Assembly: GCF_000519185.1 (NCBI RefSeq) | Contig: NZ_JAFA01000016.1 | Location: forward strand, 1-64,000 | Reading direction: 5' to 3' | Source: Paraburkholderia nodosa DSM 21604 | GTDB taxonomy: Bacteria; Pseudomonadota; Gammaproteobacteria; Burkholderiales; Burkholderiaceae | DNA: 64,000 bases | In this document: piece by piece, positions 1 through 8,460 of the stretch | Numbering within the stretch: the stretch's first letter is position 1 | Layout of the letters: the number at the start of each line of letters is the position of its first letter | Made by a program: the position numbers and the translations under genes | Notes under the pieces: generated by a model | Told to the model about the DNA's origin: nothing | What the model saw: the letters and a program-made list of their open reading frames with translations, nothing else | The model's database searches: none

Positions 1-106
1 TCGGCTGTAAATTTTTAAAGATCGATCGCGAAAGTGCCGCGCAGTTTCGTTCAGACAACCACTCAACTACCGGCTTCCTTCTGCGTTGCTGCGTCAGCAG
101 CAGAGA
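1..106 (-). promoter_or_regulatory. rRNA operon leader with boxA-like antitermination site
   Basis: Read on the minus strand, this untranslated leader contains CGATCTTTAAAAAT (11-24), close to the boxA antitermination consensus TGCTCTTTAA, followed by ATTTACAGCCGA at the edge. Together with the tandem promoters this indicates that 16S rRNA begins a little to the left of base 1. The rRNA gene itself is not in the window. Confidence 0.6.
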
Positions 107-112
107 AACGAG

Positions 113-141
113 ATTATGAAGACTGTCTGGCGATCTGTCAA
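113..141 (-). promoter_or_regulatory. rRNA operon promoter P2 (leftward)
   Basis: The minus strand carries a perfect -35 TTGACA (136-141), a 17-base spacer and a -10 CATAAT (113-118), preceded by an A-rich stretch (GTTAAAAAACC). Transcription would start near position 106. The leader that follows, including the CTGCTGACGCAGCA hairpin, is what I remember from rrn leaders of Burkholderia-type genomes, but I could not check this. Confidence 0.7.
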
Positions 142-265
142 CAGGTTTTTTAACTTCGTTCAACCTGCCGCTCAACTTCGAATCACCCGCAGACCCAGTC
201 GCCACAAGGCTTTCGCCTGGGCTTCCCGTCTCCCCGCGCCTTCATCGAAAGCGCGAAAGACCGGA

Positions 266-294
266 ATTCTAGTCACGCAGGTGACATCTTGCAA
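266..294 (-). promoter_or_regulatory. rRNA operon promoter P1 (leftward)
   Basis: On the minus strand TTGCAA (289-294) and TAGAAT (266-271) are separated by exactly 17 bases, and an A-tract just upstream (CATCAAAAAACC) resembles an UP element. It is the first of two tandem promoters reading out of the left edge, an arrangement typical of rrn operons. Confidence 0.6.
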
Positions 295-511
295 GCGGTT
301 TTTTGATGGTCCAGCAAAGTCGGGCTAAACACGTCTCGCCTGCTCCATATAGCAGTCGCCATAGTGCTTCCGGCCGATGCCTTCTGGCTGCGCAGCAACG
401 ACGATCCCGCATCGCGCCCAGGCCCATCTGGCGCGCTCCTGCTGCCCAATCCGATGGCGCGCACGGAACCGACTAGAATATGGGGTTCTCTGCACCCCAA
501 CTCACAGATTT
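295..511. other. Intergenic region between rrn promoters and the DUF2863 gene
   Basis: I see no gene here. It is the divergent spacer between the leftward rrn promoters and the rightward gene starting at 512. A TAGAAT at 473-478 could be a -10 element for that gene, but I find no convincing -35. Short reading frames in this stretch lack a ribosome binding site and recognisable content. Confidence 0.5.
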
Positions 512-1726
512 ATGCGCTCGCGAATCGCCAAACGCCTTCCTCCTGACGCCGACAAGCTCGTCGGCCTCTCGCTCGCCCTGTTCGCCTCGGGCAGCCGCAC
601 CGAAGACCGCTTCTGGGAGGCAAAGCTCGACACGCTGCTAGCGAAGGTCGTGCGCAACGGCAATCAGACTACGCTCGACGCCGCGCTCGATCATCTGCAG
701 CAGAATCATCCTGACGCCTACGGCGCGCTCGCCGACATGGCGGAGACGCACAGCGAGTCGTTCATCGTCGAACACGACGGCGCGCAATACGAGGCGCTGC
801 TCGTCGCCGCGCCGGTGCTGGCCTGGACGCGCTATGTCATCCCTTCGGGCCCGCTGAAGGCCGAGGGAGCAGACGCCCTGCGCACCCATCTTCAGGCCCA
901 CGTGCTCGCGAACGGCACGCGCGTGGCGATGGCCCCTTATCTCTACAGCATCGACCAGTTGCCGCGCCACCATGTCGAAACCTGGCGACTCGCACAACAG
1001 CTTACGCAAGCGGCGCTGAGCGGCGCGCCGGCGAAAATCAGCTCGGGCGAACTGCCGGAAACGTCGCCGATCCTCGCTGATCCGCGTTTCCTGCTCGCCG
1101 TCGTCGCCGCACCTGTTGGCGCCCCGCTCTTCCGCTGGCAGGAAGAGGAGCACGGCTCACGCATCGAGCGCGGTCAATGCCTGGAACAATGGGCCACCCA
1201 GGGCGGCGCCAACCTTGCCGTCGTCATGCCGGGCTGCGAGTTCGAGTGCCTGCTGCCGGACGCCTACTACTCCGCCTGCCGCGACGCGGACGAGCGCGTG
1301 CGCCCGCACACGATCCGCACCGCCGTGCGCTATCTGCTCGACACGATCGGCGCAGGCGCGCAGGACTTGCGCGCGGTCGTCGCCGGCTTCGGCGAGCGCC
1401 GTATCGACGAATACCGCATCGCTTTCACGAAGCGCGGCAGCAACGATGTGCTGTATGGCGTGGTCTGGCCGCTCTATGGCCGCGAGAACGGCGACGCCGA
1501 GATCGACGAAGAACCGACCGAAGAGAATGTCAGTAGCGGTCCGCTCGAAGAGATCGTTGCGCTGCTGAAGGAATCGGGCATCACCGACATCCGTCGTCAC
1601 GCTGGCCGCTTCGAGCCGGAATATTGCGATGACTGCGGCGTGCCGCTCTATGCGGATCCGCTCGGCGAGATCGTCCACGCCGAGATGCCAGAAGATGCTG
1701 AGCCCGTACAGCCACACTTCCACTAG
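512..1726 (+). CDS. DUF2863 family protein
   Basis: A 404-residue soluble protein that I recognise as the DUF2863 family of Burkholderiales; its molecular function is unknown. No signal peptide or membrane segment is visible. The C-terminal region has a CDDCG-type cysteine cluster (about residues 372-376) that could bind a metal. The frame is open further upstream to 377, but I chose the ATG at 512 because the protein from there (MRSRIAKRLPPDADKLVG) matches the family start as I remember it and the upstream part has no coding character. It is divergent from the rrn operon and ends in a clear intrinsic terminator, so it is probably a single-gene transcript. Confidence 0.85.
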   Translation: MRSRIAKRLPPDADKLVGLSLALFASGSRTEDRFWEAKLDTLLAKVVRNGNQTTLDAALDHLQQNHPDAYGALADMAETHSESFIVEHDGAQYEALLVAAPVLAWTRYVIPSGPLKAEGADALRTHLQAHVLANGTRVAMAPYLYSIDQLPRHHVETWRLAQQLTQAALSGAPAKISSGELPETSPILADPRFLLAVVAAPVGAPLFRWQEEEHGSRIERGQCLEQWATQGGANLAVVMPGCEFECLLPDAYYSACRDADERVRPHTIRTAVRYLLDTIGAGAQDLRAVVAGFGERRIDEYRIAFTKRGSNDVLYGVVWPLYGRENGDAEIDEEPTEENVSSGPLEEIVALLKESGITDIRRHAGRFEPEYCDDCGVPLYADPLGEIVHAEMPEDAEPVQPHFH

Positions 1727-1749
1727 GACAACGCCCAAATTCCTACCCG

Positions 1750-1777
1750 GTCCCGCCTGAGTGCGGGACTTTTTTTT
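1750..1777 (+). terminator. Intrinsic terminator of the DUF2863 gene
   Basis: A perfect 7-bp stem (GTCCCGC at 1750-1756, GCGGGAC at 1763-1769) with a 6-base loop is followed directly by a run of eight T. Confidence 0.9.
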
Positions 1778-1922
1778 GCCCTATGTCTTATGCCTTTTGG
1801 ACAGGCCGCCAGCGCGCAACCTTTTTGTCATCATGGTGCTGTTGGTCTGGTTCACCGCCGCTTAGAAGCGGTGCGCGTTTCACAACATTGCGAGAGGCCG
1901 TCAACGAGAGGAGGGCATATCC

Positions 1923-2867
1923 ATGCGGTTCGTTGTACTCAATCCGGACGCCGAAAGGCGCGAAGGGCTCAAGGCGCTGTTAAGACAAATCGACCGTCGC
2001 GCACGCTTCAATGATGCGCCGGACTGGCGCAGCGCTGAGCGCGCCTTGCAACGGTTCACCCCCAACCTCATCGTGATCGACTGGCACGACGGCATCCGCG
2101 CCGGCGAACTGCGCCACTTTGTCATGCGGCACCGCAGCTTGCCAGTCGCCATACTGGTTGACAGCACCGAGACGCCCACGACCATGCGCGCGCTCATCAA
2201 CGAAGGCGCCCGCGGCGTCATCCGGCGCACAACGGACTCCATCCTGATCGTGAAATTTCTGGAGCTCATCATGCTTGGCGGCGATCATCTGCCGGCCGAC
2301 GTGCTCGGTCCATGCACGCCATGGCCCCTGCCACCCCGGCGCAATGCCAAGGCCGCCGCACAGGCCCGCAAGGTGCGTCCGAAAGTCGACCTCTCACCAC
2401 GACAGGAGCAAATCCTGCGCTGCGTCCATATGGGCAATACCAACAAGATGATCGCGAGAGCCCTCGGCATCAGCGAGGGCACGGTGAAAGTCCATCTGAC
2501 AAGCATCTTTCAGCAGCTCGGCGCGCCTAATCGCGCGGCGGCCGTCGCGATCTACAACGGATTGCTCGCGAACCAGCTGCAGGTGCTGCGCGCGCGATGC
2601 GAGCGGGCGGCGAAGCCCAGGCACGGCGAGCACGGTCCGGTGCCATTGCGCGCACGCGACGGTCTGGCGCATCGCTATCCGTTGCTGTCAGGCGACAGTG
2701 GGGAGGCGCTACCCATCGCCGCGGAGCCGGTGACGCCTTATGGCGACCCCGCCGCGGCGCAGCAGATACGCCCCGTCGAGGTCGGCGAGGTCGGCGAGGC
2801 CAGCGAGAGCGCGGACGAGGAAGCCCTGGTGCTCGCCCGCGCACACGGCTTGCCTTCCAACGAGTAA
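1923..2867 (+). CDS. LuxR/NarL-type response regulator with a degenerate receiver
   Basis: A 314-residue regulator. Residues 1-125 look like a receiver domain with the phospho-acceptor candidate Asp53 (IVIDWHDG). The N-terminal acidic pair is reduced to NPD, and the conserved lysine after strand 5 is replaced by arginine (GARGVIRR). Residues 155-215 form a clear LuxR-type helix-turn-helix (LSPRQEQIL ... GISEGTVKVHL). A tail of about 100 residues, rich in Ala, Arg and Glu, follows and is unusual for NarL-type proteins. An AGGAGG sits a few bases before the ATG. No histidine kinase is adjacent. The stop is one base before the next gene, so the two are probably cotranscribed. The target genes cannot be read from the sequence. 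Confidence 0.85.
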   Translation: MRFVVLNPDAERREGLKALLRQIDRRARFNDAPDWRSAERALQRFTPNLIVIDWHDGIRAGELRHFVMRHRSLPVAILVDSTETPTTMRALINEGARGVIRRTTDSILIVKFLELIMLGGDHLPADVLGPCTPWPLPPRRNAKAAAQARKVRPKVDLSPRQEQILRCVHMGNTNKMIARALGISEGTVKVHLTSIFQQLGAPNRAAAVAIYNGLLANQLQVLRARCERAAKPRHGEHGPVPLRARDGLAHRYPLLSGDSGEALPIAAEPVTPYGDPAAAQQIRPVEVGEVGEASESADEEALVLARAHGLPSNE

Positions 2868-2868
2868 T

Positions 2869-3552
2869 ATGAAGCACATGGGGTTCCTATTTACACCGCT
2901 TCCGCTCTGGGTTGCTATCGGTGCCTGGGTTGTCACCGTGGGGCTGCTCGCGCTCGCGCTATGGAAGAACCCCTTCAAGCGTCTTCAGGACGCAACGCTC
3001 CAGCACGTGTGGCTTGCGATCGTCGTCGCGATCTCCGTGCTGTGGGCAAGCAATGCGTGGCTCGAAGACGGCACCGTGCTGCACCTGCTCGGCGCCACGC
3101 TCGTGGTCACGCTATTCGACTGGGGACTCGCGCTCGTCGCCATGGGCGTCGTCGTCGGGCTCGCCGCGCTTGTCTTCGACGCCCCCTGGGAAGGCATCGC
3201 CCTCACCTTCCTGATATTCGGCGCCTTCCCTGTCGCAATTTCGGCGCTGCTGCAGCGCGCCTGTACCGCGTGGCTGCCGCGCAACCTCTTCATGTTCATC
3301 GTCGGCCAGGGTTTCGTGTCGCCGGCCATCGCCGTTTCGGCTGCGGCCTATCTCGCGCTCGGCACCCATGTCGCGCTCAACGGCGGATCGGCGATCACCG
3401 TGCCCGCAGGTTATGCATTCAGCGTATTTCTGCTCGCTTCGGGCGAAGCCTGGTTCACAGGCATGGCAACGGCGCTGATCGCCGTCTACCGGCCGACCTG
3501 GGTCACTACCTACGACGTGCGGCGCTATCGCCTGGGCGGCCCGCGAACCTGA
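2869..3552 (+). CDS. CbiM-like (energy-coupling factor) integral membrane protein
   Basis: A hydrophobic protein of 227 residues with about six membrane segments. Motifs such as LIFGAFPVAISALLQR and FMFIVGQGFVSPAIAV are those I associate with the proteobacterial CbiM-like / predicted membrane protein family (COG3235 type), often labelled energy-coupling factor permease. No ATPase or substrate-binding partner is adjacent, so a cobalt or nickel transport role is not shown. I start at ATG 2869, one base after the upstream stop; ATG 2878 is equally possible. The tight spacing suggests expression with the regulator. Confidence 0.7.
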   Translation: MKHMGFLFTPLPLWVAIGAWVVTVGLLALALWKNPFKRLQDATLQHVWLAIVVAISVLWASNAWLEDGTVLHLLGATLVVTLFDWGLALVAMGVVVGLAALVFDAPWEGIALTFLIFGAFPVAISALLQRACTAWLPRNLFMFIVGQGFVSPAIAVSAAAYLALGTHVALNGGSAITVPAGYAFSVFLLASGEAWFTGMATALIAVYRPTWVTTYDVRRYRLGGPRT

Positions 3553-3760
3553 GCGCTGCCCCAAGCCACGCCCCCCGCCGCCAGCAACGTGACGACGGGC
3601 GCGACGACACGTCGCGATCGGCCTTCGGCCCACACACAGCAGCGCTTGCGCCGATTCCATCGCTCAGGCAGAAGAAAATAATTGTTTCCGGATTGAACTC
3701 GGCCCGGCTGTGCAGCATCTTACGGTGCCTGACGTCTCACCCCTCATCCCTAGCAAGCAG

Positions 3761-4420
3761 ATGGACCGCAACCATGCATCCCGCCGGCTGTTGCTCGTAG
3801 CCGGTCAACTGGCGGCGTGCGCCGCGAGCCTCATGCTCATCGCCGCGCCAGCCGCGCAGGCCGATCAACTCGATCAACACAACGATCTCGTCAATCAGTT
3901 CGTCACCCAGATGCACGCGGACCCGCTAGTCGCGGACTGCGCGGCGCATGGCGATTTCGTAGCCAGCACGTCGACGGCGCTCGATCACGTCGAGTTTCCG
4001 CCCAGTTCGTTCGACAGCGCACACGCGAGCGTGACGCCGTGGAACGACTCGTTCGACGAAGGCAAGCAGCGCGTGAAGGTCGATACGATCGTGACAGTCG
4101 ACGGCATCGGCATCCCCAAAGAAAGCGGCAATTCGCCCTATGACCTGAAGTTTCGCTGCGGCTATGTCGGGCAGCAGATGCTCGCGTTCAGCTGGAACGA
4201 TCCGGTCCCGCCGGCGCACGCACGCAGCGAGCGCGGCACGGCCTCGAGCGGCGCACATGGAAAGGGCAAGCATTCGACCAAGAAGGCCACTGGCAAAGGC
4301 TCGAAGAAGGCACCCGCCCACAAGTCGTCGACGAGCAGCACGAAGTCGTCCAGCAAATCGACGACGACGAAATCCACTGCGAAGAAAACGACTTCAAAGA
4401 AGAAGACGACGGCTCACTGA
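3761..4420 (+). CDS. Exported protein with a Lys/Ser/Thr-rich tail (BspC-like domain, tentative)
   Basis: A 219-residue protein. The start at 3761 gives a good Sec signal peptide: a basic N-terminus (MDRNHASRR), a hydrophobic core and an AQA-type cleavage site near residue 34. The mature part of about 110 residues has two cysteines and resembles small exported proteins labelled BspC-domain in Burkholderia; that name is from memory. The last 65 or so residues are almost only Lys, Ser, Thr and Ala, like a histone H1 tail. It is followed by a strong bidirectional terminator. Function is unknown; binding to an anionic polymer such as DNA, LPS or peptidoglycan is an inference from charge alone. 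Confidence 0.7.
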   Translation: MDRNHASRRLLLVAGQLAACAASLMLIAAPAAQADQLDQHNDLVNQFVTQMHADPLVADCAAHGDFVASTSTALDHVEFPPSSFDSAHASVTPWNDSFDEGKQRVKVDTIVTVDGIGIPKESGNSPYDLKFRCGYVGQQMLAFSWNDPVPPAHARSERGTASSGAHGKGKHSTKKATGKGSKKAPAHKSSTSSTKSSSKSTTTKSTAKKTTSKKKTTAH

Positions 4421-4441
4421 ACGCGTCGGTGTTCTCGATGC

Positions 4442-4480
4442 AAGAAAAGGGGAAGCGGCCTGGCCGCTTCCCCTTTTCTT
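4442..4480. terminator. Bidirectional terminator between convergent genes
   Basis: A perfect 19-base inverted repeat (4442-4460 and 4462-4480) with a single central base. Its outer arms are A-rich on one side and T-rich on the other, so it gives a GC stem with a U-tract on either strand. It lies between the stops of two convergent genes. Confidence 0.9.
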
Positions 4481-4505
4481 CATGTCTGCGTGGCGAAGGC
4501 GCGTG

Positions 4506-5669
4506 TTACGCAAACGCCTCCACGTGATGCAGGATGGCCTGTAGCATCGCAGCGCCAAGCGCGGCGCTACGCTCGCCGTTCCAGCCTACGCGTTCGTCGG
4601 GCAGATTGGCGTTGTCCTTGAACGGCATCTCGAGCGTCAGCGACAGGCAGCCATAGCGATGGCCGATGTACTTCGACGCGAGCTTGAGCGCATCTTCGCG
4701 GTAGCGGCTCGCCTCGTAGCCGTGCTGATCCTGGAAGTCGGGGCTCGCCACCTTGAACGCCTCGATGAACGCCTTCTGCTCCGTGCGTTGCTGATCGGTA
4801 AAGCCCGGCAGCATTTCCGAGCCCGCCACGAACACATACGGGAGCGTCTCGTCGCCATGGATGTCGAAGAAGAGATCGACGCCCGTGGCTTCGATCGCAT
4901 CGCGCACGACCAGCACTTCGGGGCTGCGCTGCGCGTCCGGCGCCATCCACTCGCGGTTCAGGTTCGCGCCCACGGCGTTGGTGCGCAAATTCCCGTGCAC
5001 GCTGCCGTCCGGATTCATGTTCGGCACGATATGGAACACAGCGCGGTCGTACAGCTTGCGCGCGACCGGATCGCCCGCCCAGTCGCCCCAACCGGCGAGC
5101 CGCTTGACCAACCCTTCGACGAACCACTCGGCCATGCTCTCGCCCGGATGCTGGCGCGCGATGATCCAGACCGTCTTCTTGGGCTTGCCATCAGGCGCAG
5201 TGTCGCCGGGCATGCCGAGCGAGAGCAGCGACATGGGCCGGCCTTCCACGCTTTGGCCGAGTTCCGTGAGCGCGGCGTGCGGCAGCTGCTGAAGCGCGCC
5301 AAGAAACTCCGAGTGACGCTCTTCGCTATACGGCTCGAAGTACGCGTAGTAGATGCTGTCGAAGTCGGGCGTGTGGTCGATGACGAGTTCCTTCCCGTCA
5401 TACGAGGTCGGCACGCGGAACCAGTTCACGCGGTCGTAGCTCGCCGCGGCCTGGTAGTCGCGCCAGCCCTCGGGAAATGCGCAGGCCGACGCGTTCTCGA
5501 ACGTCATCACGCAACGCTCGCCGCGCGCGCCCGAGAGGCGGAAGTAGAACCATTGCGCGAACTCGGACTGGTTGTCCGCTCGCACGCGCAAACGGATGTC
5601 GTCGGCGCGCTCGCACGACAGAACCTCGATCGCGCCCGCATCGAACTGGTTGGAGATGGCAATCGTCAT
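4506..5669 (-). CDS. M14 family zinc carboxypeptidase (cytosolic carboxypeptidase-like)
   Basis: A 387-residue metallopeptidase. An N-terminal beta-rich domain of about 120 residues precedes the catalytic domain, as in the CCP/AGBL branch of M14. Zinc ligands are visible as HPGES and as the His of DIHGDE. Substrate-binding motifs NMNPDG and NLNREW are present, and the catalytic Glu lies in LTLEMPF near the C-terminus. There is no signal peptide, so it should act in the cytoplasm. Substrates of bacterial members are mostly undefined. It starts 29 bases after the stop of yaaA on the same strand and is probably cotranscribed with it. Confidence 0.9.
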   Translation of the reverse strand: MTIAISNQFDAGAIEVLSCERADDIRLRVRADNQSEFAQWFYFRLSGARGERCVMTFENASACAFPEGWRDYQAAASYDRVNWFRVPTSYDGKELVIDHTPDFDSIYYAYFEPYSEERHSEFLGALQQLPHAALTELGQSVEGRPMSLLSLGMPGDTAPDGKPKKTVWIIARQHPGESMAEWFVEGLVKRLAGWGDWAGDPVARKLYDRAVFHIVPNMNPDGSVHGNLRTNAVGANLNREWMAPDAQRSPEVLVVRDAIEATGVDLFFDIHGDETLPYVFVAGSEMLPGFTDQQRTEQKAFIEAFKVASPDFQDQHGYEASRYREDALKLASKYIGHRYGCLSLTLEMPFKDNANLPDERVGWNGERSAALGAAMLQAILHHVEAFA

Positions 5670-5698
5670 GGTGTTTTCCTTCCCGCTTGCTTGTTCAC

Positions 5699-6493
5699 TT
5701 ACTCGGCGATGCGCCGACGAAATACATAGGTCGAATCGTTCGATGCATCCGCATCGAACGCGTAGCCTTCCACGTCGAACGCCTTGAGCCCTTCGGGCTC
5801 GGTAACGCGGTTCTCGACTGCGTAACGCGCCATCAACCCGCGCGCGCGCTTCGCGTGGAAGCTGATGATCTTGTAGCGCCCGCCCTTCCAGTCTTCGAAT
5901 ACCGGCGTGATCACAGGCGCGGCGAGCTTCTTCGGCTTCACGGCCTTGAAGTACTCATTGGACGCGCAGTTCACCACCACACGCGCGCCCTTCGCCGCTT
6001 TCGCGTGGTTGTGCTCGATCTGCGCATTGATCGCATGCGTGATGCGCTCGCCCCAAAACGCGTAGAGATCCTTGCCGCGCGCATTTTCGAAGCGCGTGCC
6101 CATTTCCAGGCGATAAGGCTGCAGCAGGTCGAGCGGACGCAGCAGGCCGTAGAGCCCGGAGAGCACACGCACGTGCTGTTGCGCATAGTCGAGATCCGCC
6201 GACGAGAGCGACTTTGCGTCGAAGCCTTCGTAGACGTCGCCGTTAAATGCGAGCACGGCCTGCTTCGCGTTGATCTGGCTGAACTGCTTCGACCAGTCGG
6301 CATAGCGCTGAAAATTCAGGCGCGCGAGCGGGTCGGAAATGCTCATGAGCGAACCGATCTGCTGCGGCGAGAGGCGGCGCAGGCCTGCGATCAGCTCGGC
6401 TGCGTCGTCGACGAAATCGGGGATAGTGTGGGCTTCGATGTGCGCCGGCGTGTCATAGTCGAGCGATTTGGCCGGCGACAGAACGATTATCAT
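5699..6493 (-). CDS. yaaA: Peroxide stress protein YaaA
   Basis: A 264-residue protein of the DUF328/YaaA family. The E. coli member lowers intracellular free iron during peroxide stress and protects DNA. The start at 6493 yields MIIVLSPAKSLDY, the hallmark N-terminus. Other family motifs are GDVYEGFDA, LSGLYGLLRPLDL and FHAKRARGLMARY. The frame is open for another 79 codons upstream, but that part would overlap the divergent PIN gene and has no family match. It is divergent from the PIN gene with about 64 bases between starts. Confidence 0.92.
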   Translation of the reverse strand: MIIVLSPAKSLDYDTPAHIEAHTIPDFVDDAAELIAGLRRLSPQQIGSLMSISDPLARLNFQRYADWSKQFSQINAKQAVLAFNGDVYEGFDAKSLSSADLDYAQQHVRVLSGLYGLLRPLDLLQPYRLEMGTRFENARGKDLYAFWGERITHAINAQIEHNHAKAAKGARVVVNCASNEYFKAVKPKKLAAPVITPVFEDWKGGRYKIISFHAKRARGLMARYAVENRVTEPEGLKAFDVEGYAFDADASNDSTYVFRRRIAE

Positions 6494-6557
6494 AGAGGCT
6501 TGCAGGCACGATGTGCCGATGTTCAAAGGCGAAAGCCCGATTGTAGCGAATTCACGA

Positions 6558-7073
6558 ATGACCGGCCTCACGCCCCCAACCGCAGCACCCCTCTCGCCCG
6601 CCGCCGCTCGCGCGCTTCCCGTGGTTCTCGACTCGAACGTCTGGCTCGATATCCTCGTGTTCGACGACCCGCACACGCGCCCCATTCGCGCGGCGCTCGA
6701 GCGCCGCGCGATCCAGGCGCTGATTGACACGCGCTGCCAGGCCGAGTTGGCCCACGTGCTCGACTATCCGCAGTTCGCTGGCCGCGGCGTCGCGAAAGCG
6801 GACGCGCTCGCGGCGCTGGGCGGGCTCGTCGAACGGGTCGAGCTGCCCGAGCTGCCCGCCGACGCGCGGCCCCTGCCCCAATGCCGCGACCGCGACGACC
6901 AGAAGTTTCTGGAACTGGCGCGCGCAAGCGGCGCACAGTGGCTCGTCTCGAAGGACCGCGCGGTGCTCAAGCTCGCCAGGCGCGTGGCGCGCGACTTTGG
7001 CTTTCGCATTGCGACGCCTGACGCCTTCGTCGCCGAATGCGTGCAAAACGCTGCACAAGCGGCCCAGGCCTGA
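6558..7073 (+). CDS. PIN-domain putative toxin (COG1569-like)
   Basis: A 171-residue PIN-domain protein. The first acidic residue lies in VVLDSNVWLDIL, further acidic residues follow in AELAHVL and DRDDQKFLELA, and the C-terminal SKDRAVLKLA completes the usual four-acid metal site of PIN ribonucleases. It matches the family labelled putative toxin-antitoxin component, PIN family. No antitoxin-like gene is adjacent on either side, so toxin function is unproven. I start at ATG 6558; ATG 6519 is an in-frame alternative. Confidence 0.8.
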   Translation: MTGLTPPTAAPLSPAAARALPVVLDSNVWLDILVFDDPHTRPIRAALERRAIQALIDTRCQAELAHVLDYPQFAGRGVAKADALAALGGLVERVELPELPADARPLPQCRDRDDQKFLELARASGAQWLVSKDRAVLKLARRVARDFGFRIATPDAFVAECVQNAAQAAQA

Positions 7074-7188
7074 TGCCCCTGCATCACGGCGCTTGCACCC
7101 GGCCTGACCACCGCAGCCGCGCCGATTTGCCTACAATCGGACTTTGACCCAATCTTTCCCGTCCCAACGTCCGACTCCCGCCCGCGAC

Positions 7189-8379
7189 ATGAACGCACCG
7201 CATCCCACGCAGAATTCGCAGGACACCCTGCTCACGCCCTCTTTTCCGTCGCGTCTGCCGAACGTCGGCACGACGATCTTCACCGTGATGAGCGCGCTCG
7301 CCGCCGAAAAGGGCGCAGTCAACCTGGGTCAAGGCTTTCCCGACTTCGATTGCGACGCGCGCATCGTCGACGCCGTCGCGCAAGCCATGCGCGGGGGCCA
7401 CAACCAGTACCCGCCGATGACAGGCATCGCCGCGCTGCGCGAGGCGATCGCGGACAAGATCGAGCATGTGTACGGCCGCCGCTACGACGCCAATAGCGAG
7501 ATCACCGTGACGGCCGGCGCCACGCAAGCCCTCCTCACGGCGATTCTCGCAACCGTGCACGCGGGCGACGAAGTGATCGTGGTCGAGCCGACCTACGACA
7601 GCTATTTGCCGTCGATCGAACTGGCGGGCGGCAAGCCCGTGTTCGTGACGCTCGAAGCGCCCGATTACGCGATTCCGTTCGACCGCCTCGCTGCGGCCAT
7701 CACGCCGAAGACGCGCCTCATCCTCATCAATACGCCGCACAACCCCACGGGCACGGTGTGGCGCGCCGAGGACATGCAGAAGCTCGAGGAGATCGTGCGG
7801 GGCACCAACGTGCTGATCCTCTCCGACGAGGTCTACGAGCACATGGTCTACGACGGCCAGCCGCACGAGAGCGTGGCGCGCTATCCGGAACTGGCCGCGC
7901 GCAGCTTCATCGTGTCGAGCTTCGGCAAAACCTATCACGTGACGGGCTGGAAGGTGGGCTACGTCGCCGCGCCCGCGCCGCTCACGGCCGAGTTCCGCAA
8001 GGTGCACCAGTTCAACGTGTTCACCGTGAACACGCCGATGCAGTTCGGCCTGGCGCACTATCTGCGCGATCCGAAGCCGTATCTCGAACTGCCCGCGTTC
8101 TACCAGAAGAAGCGCGACTTCTTCCGCGCCGGCCTCGCCAACACGCGCTTCAAGCTGCTGCCGTGCGAAGGCACCTACTTCCAGTGCGTGGACTATTCGG
8201 CGATCAGCGATCTGCCCGAAGCGGAATTCTCGAAGTGGCTCACCGCGGAGATCGGCGTGGCCGCCATTCCGGTGTCGGCGTTCTATCACGAGACGCACGA
8301 ATCGGGCGTCGTGCGCTTTTGCTTCGCCAAGCAGGAAAGCACGCTCGCGACCGCGCTCGAGCGGCTCGCGCGGCTCTGA
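7189..8379 (+). CDS. PLP-dependent aminotransferase, methionine aminotransferase-like
   Basis: A 396-residue fold-type I aminotransferase (class I/II). The N-terminal region has VNLGQGFPDFD, the PLP-binding region contains NTPHNPTG and LSDEVYEHM, and the PLP lysine lies in SFGKTYHVTGWKVGY. This motif set is closest to YbdL/MtnE-type methionine or kynurenine aminotransferases, which accept 2-oxo-4-methylthiobutanoate. I use ATG 7189; the frame is open from a TTG at 7144. It appears to be a single gene, ending convergently with the GST gene. Confidence 0.88.
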   Translation: MNAPHPTQNSQDTLLTPSFPSRLPNVGTTIFTVMSALAAEKGAVNLGQGFPDFDCDARIVDAVAQAMRGGHNQYPPMTGIAALREAIADKIEHVYGRRYDANSEITVTAGATQALLTAILATVHAGDEVIVVEPTYDSYLPSIELAGGKPVFVTLEAPDYAIPFDRLAAAITPKTRLILINTPHNPTGTVWRAEDMQKLEEIVRGTNVLILSDEVYEHMVYDGQPHESVARYPELAARSFIVSSFGKTYHVTGWKVGYVAAPAPLTAEFRKVHQFNVFTVNTPMQFGLAHYLRDPKPYLELPAFYQKKRDFFRAGLANTRFKLLPCEGTYFQCVDYSAISDLPEAEFSKWLTAEIGVAAIPVSAFYHETHESGVVRFCFAKQESTLATALERLARL

Positions 8380-8387
8380 CGTCGTGC

Positions 8388-8435
8388 GCGCGCGATGAAT
8401 CTGCGAACGGCAGTGCGTTCCCGATCATCGCGCGC
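8388..8435. terminator. Hairpin between convergent genes, possible weak terminator
   Basis: An 11-bp perfect inverted repeat (GCGCGCGATGA at 8388-8398, TCATCGCGCGC at 8425-8435) encloses a 26-base loop. No T-run follows on either strand, so intrinsic termination is uncertain. Confidence 0.35.
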
Positions 8436-8460
8436 AACTACGTGCAAAACCCCACAATGC

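Noticed and set aside
86..328. 80-codon plus-strand frame at the left end
   Set aside because: It overlies the tandem rrn promoters on the other strand and has no ribosome binding site or recognisable content.
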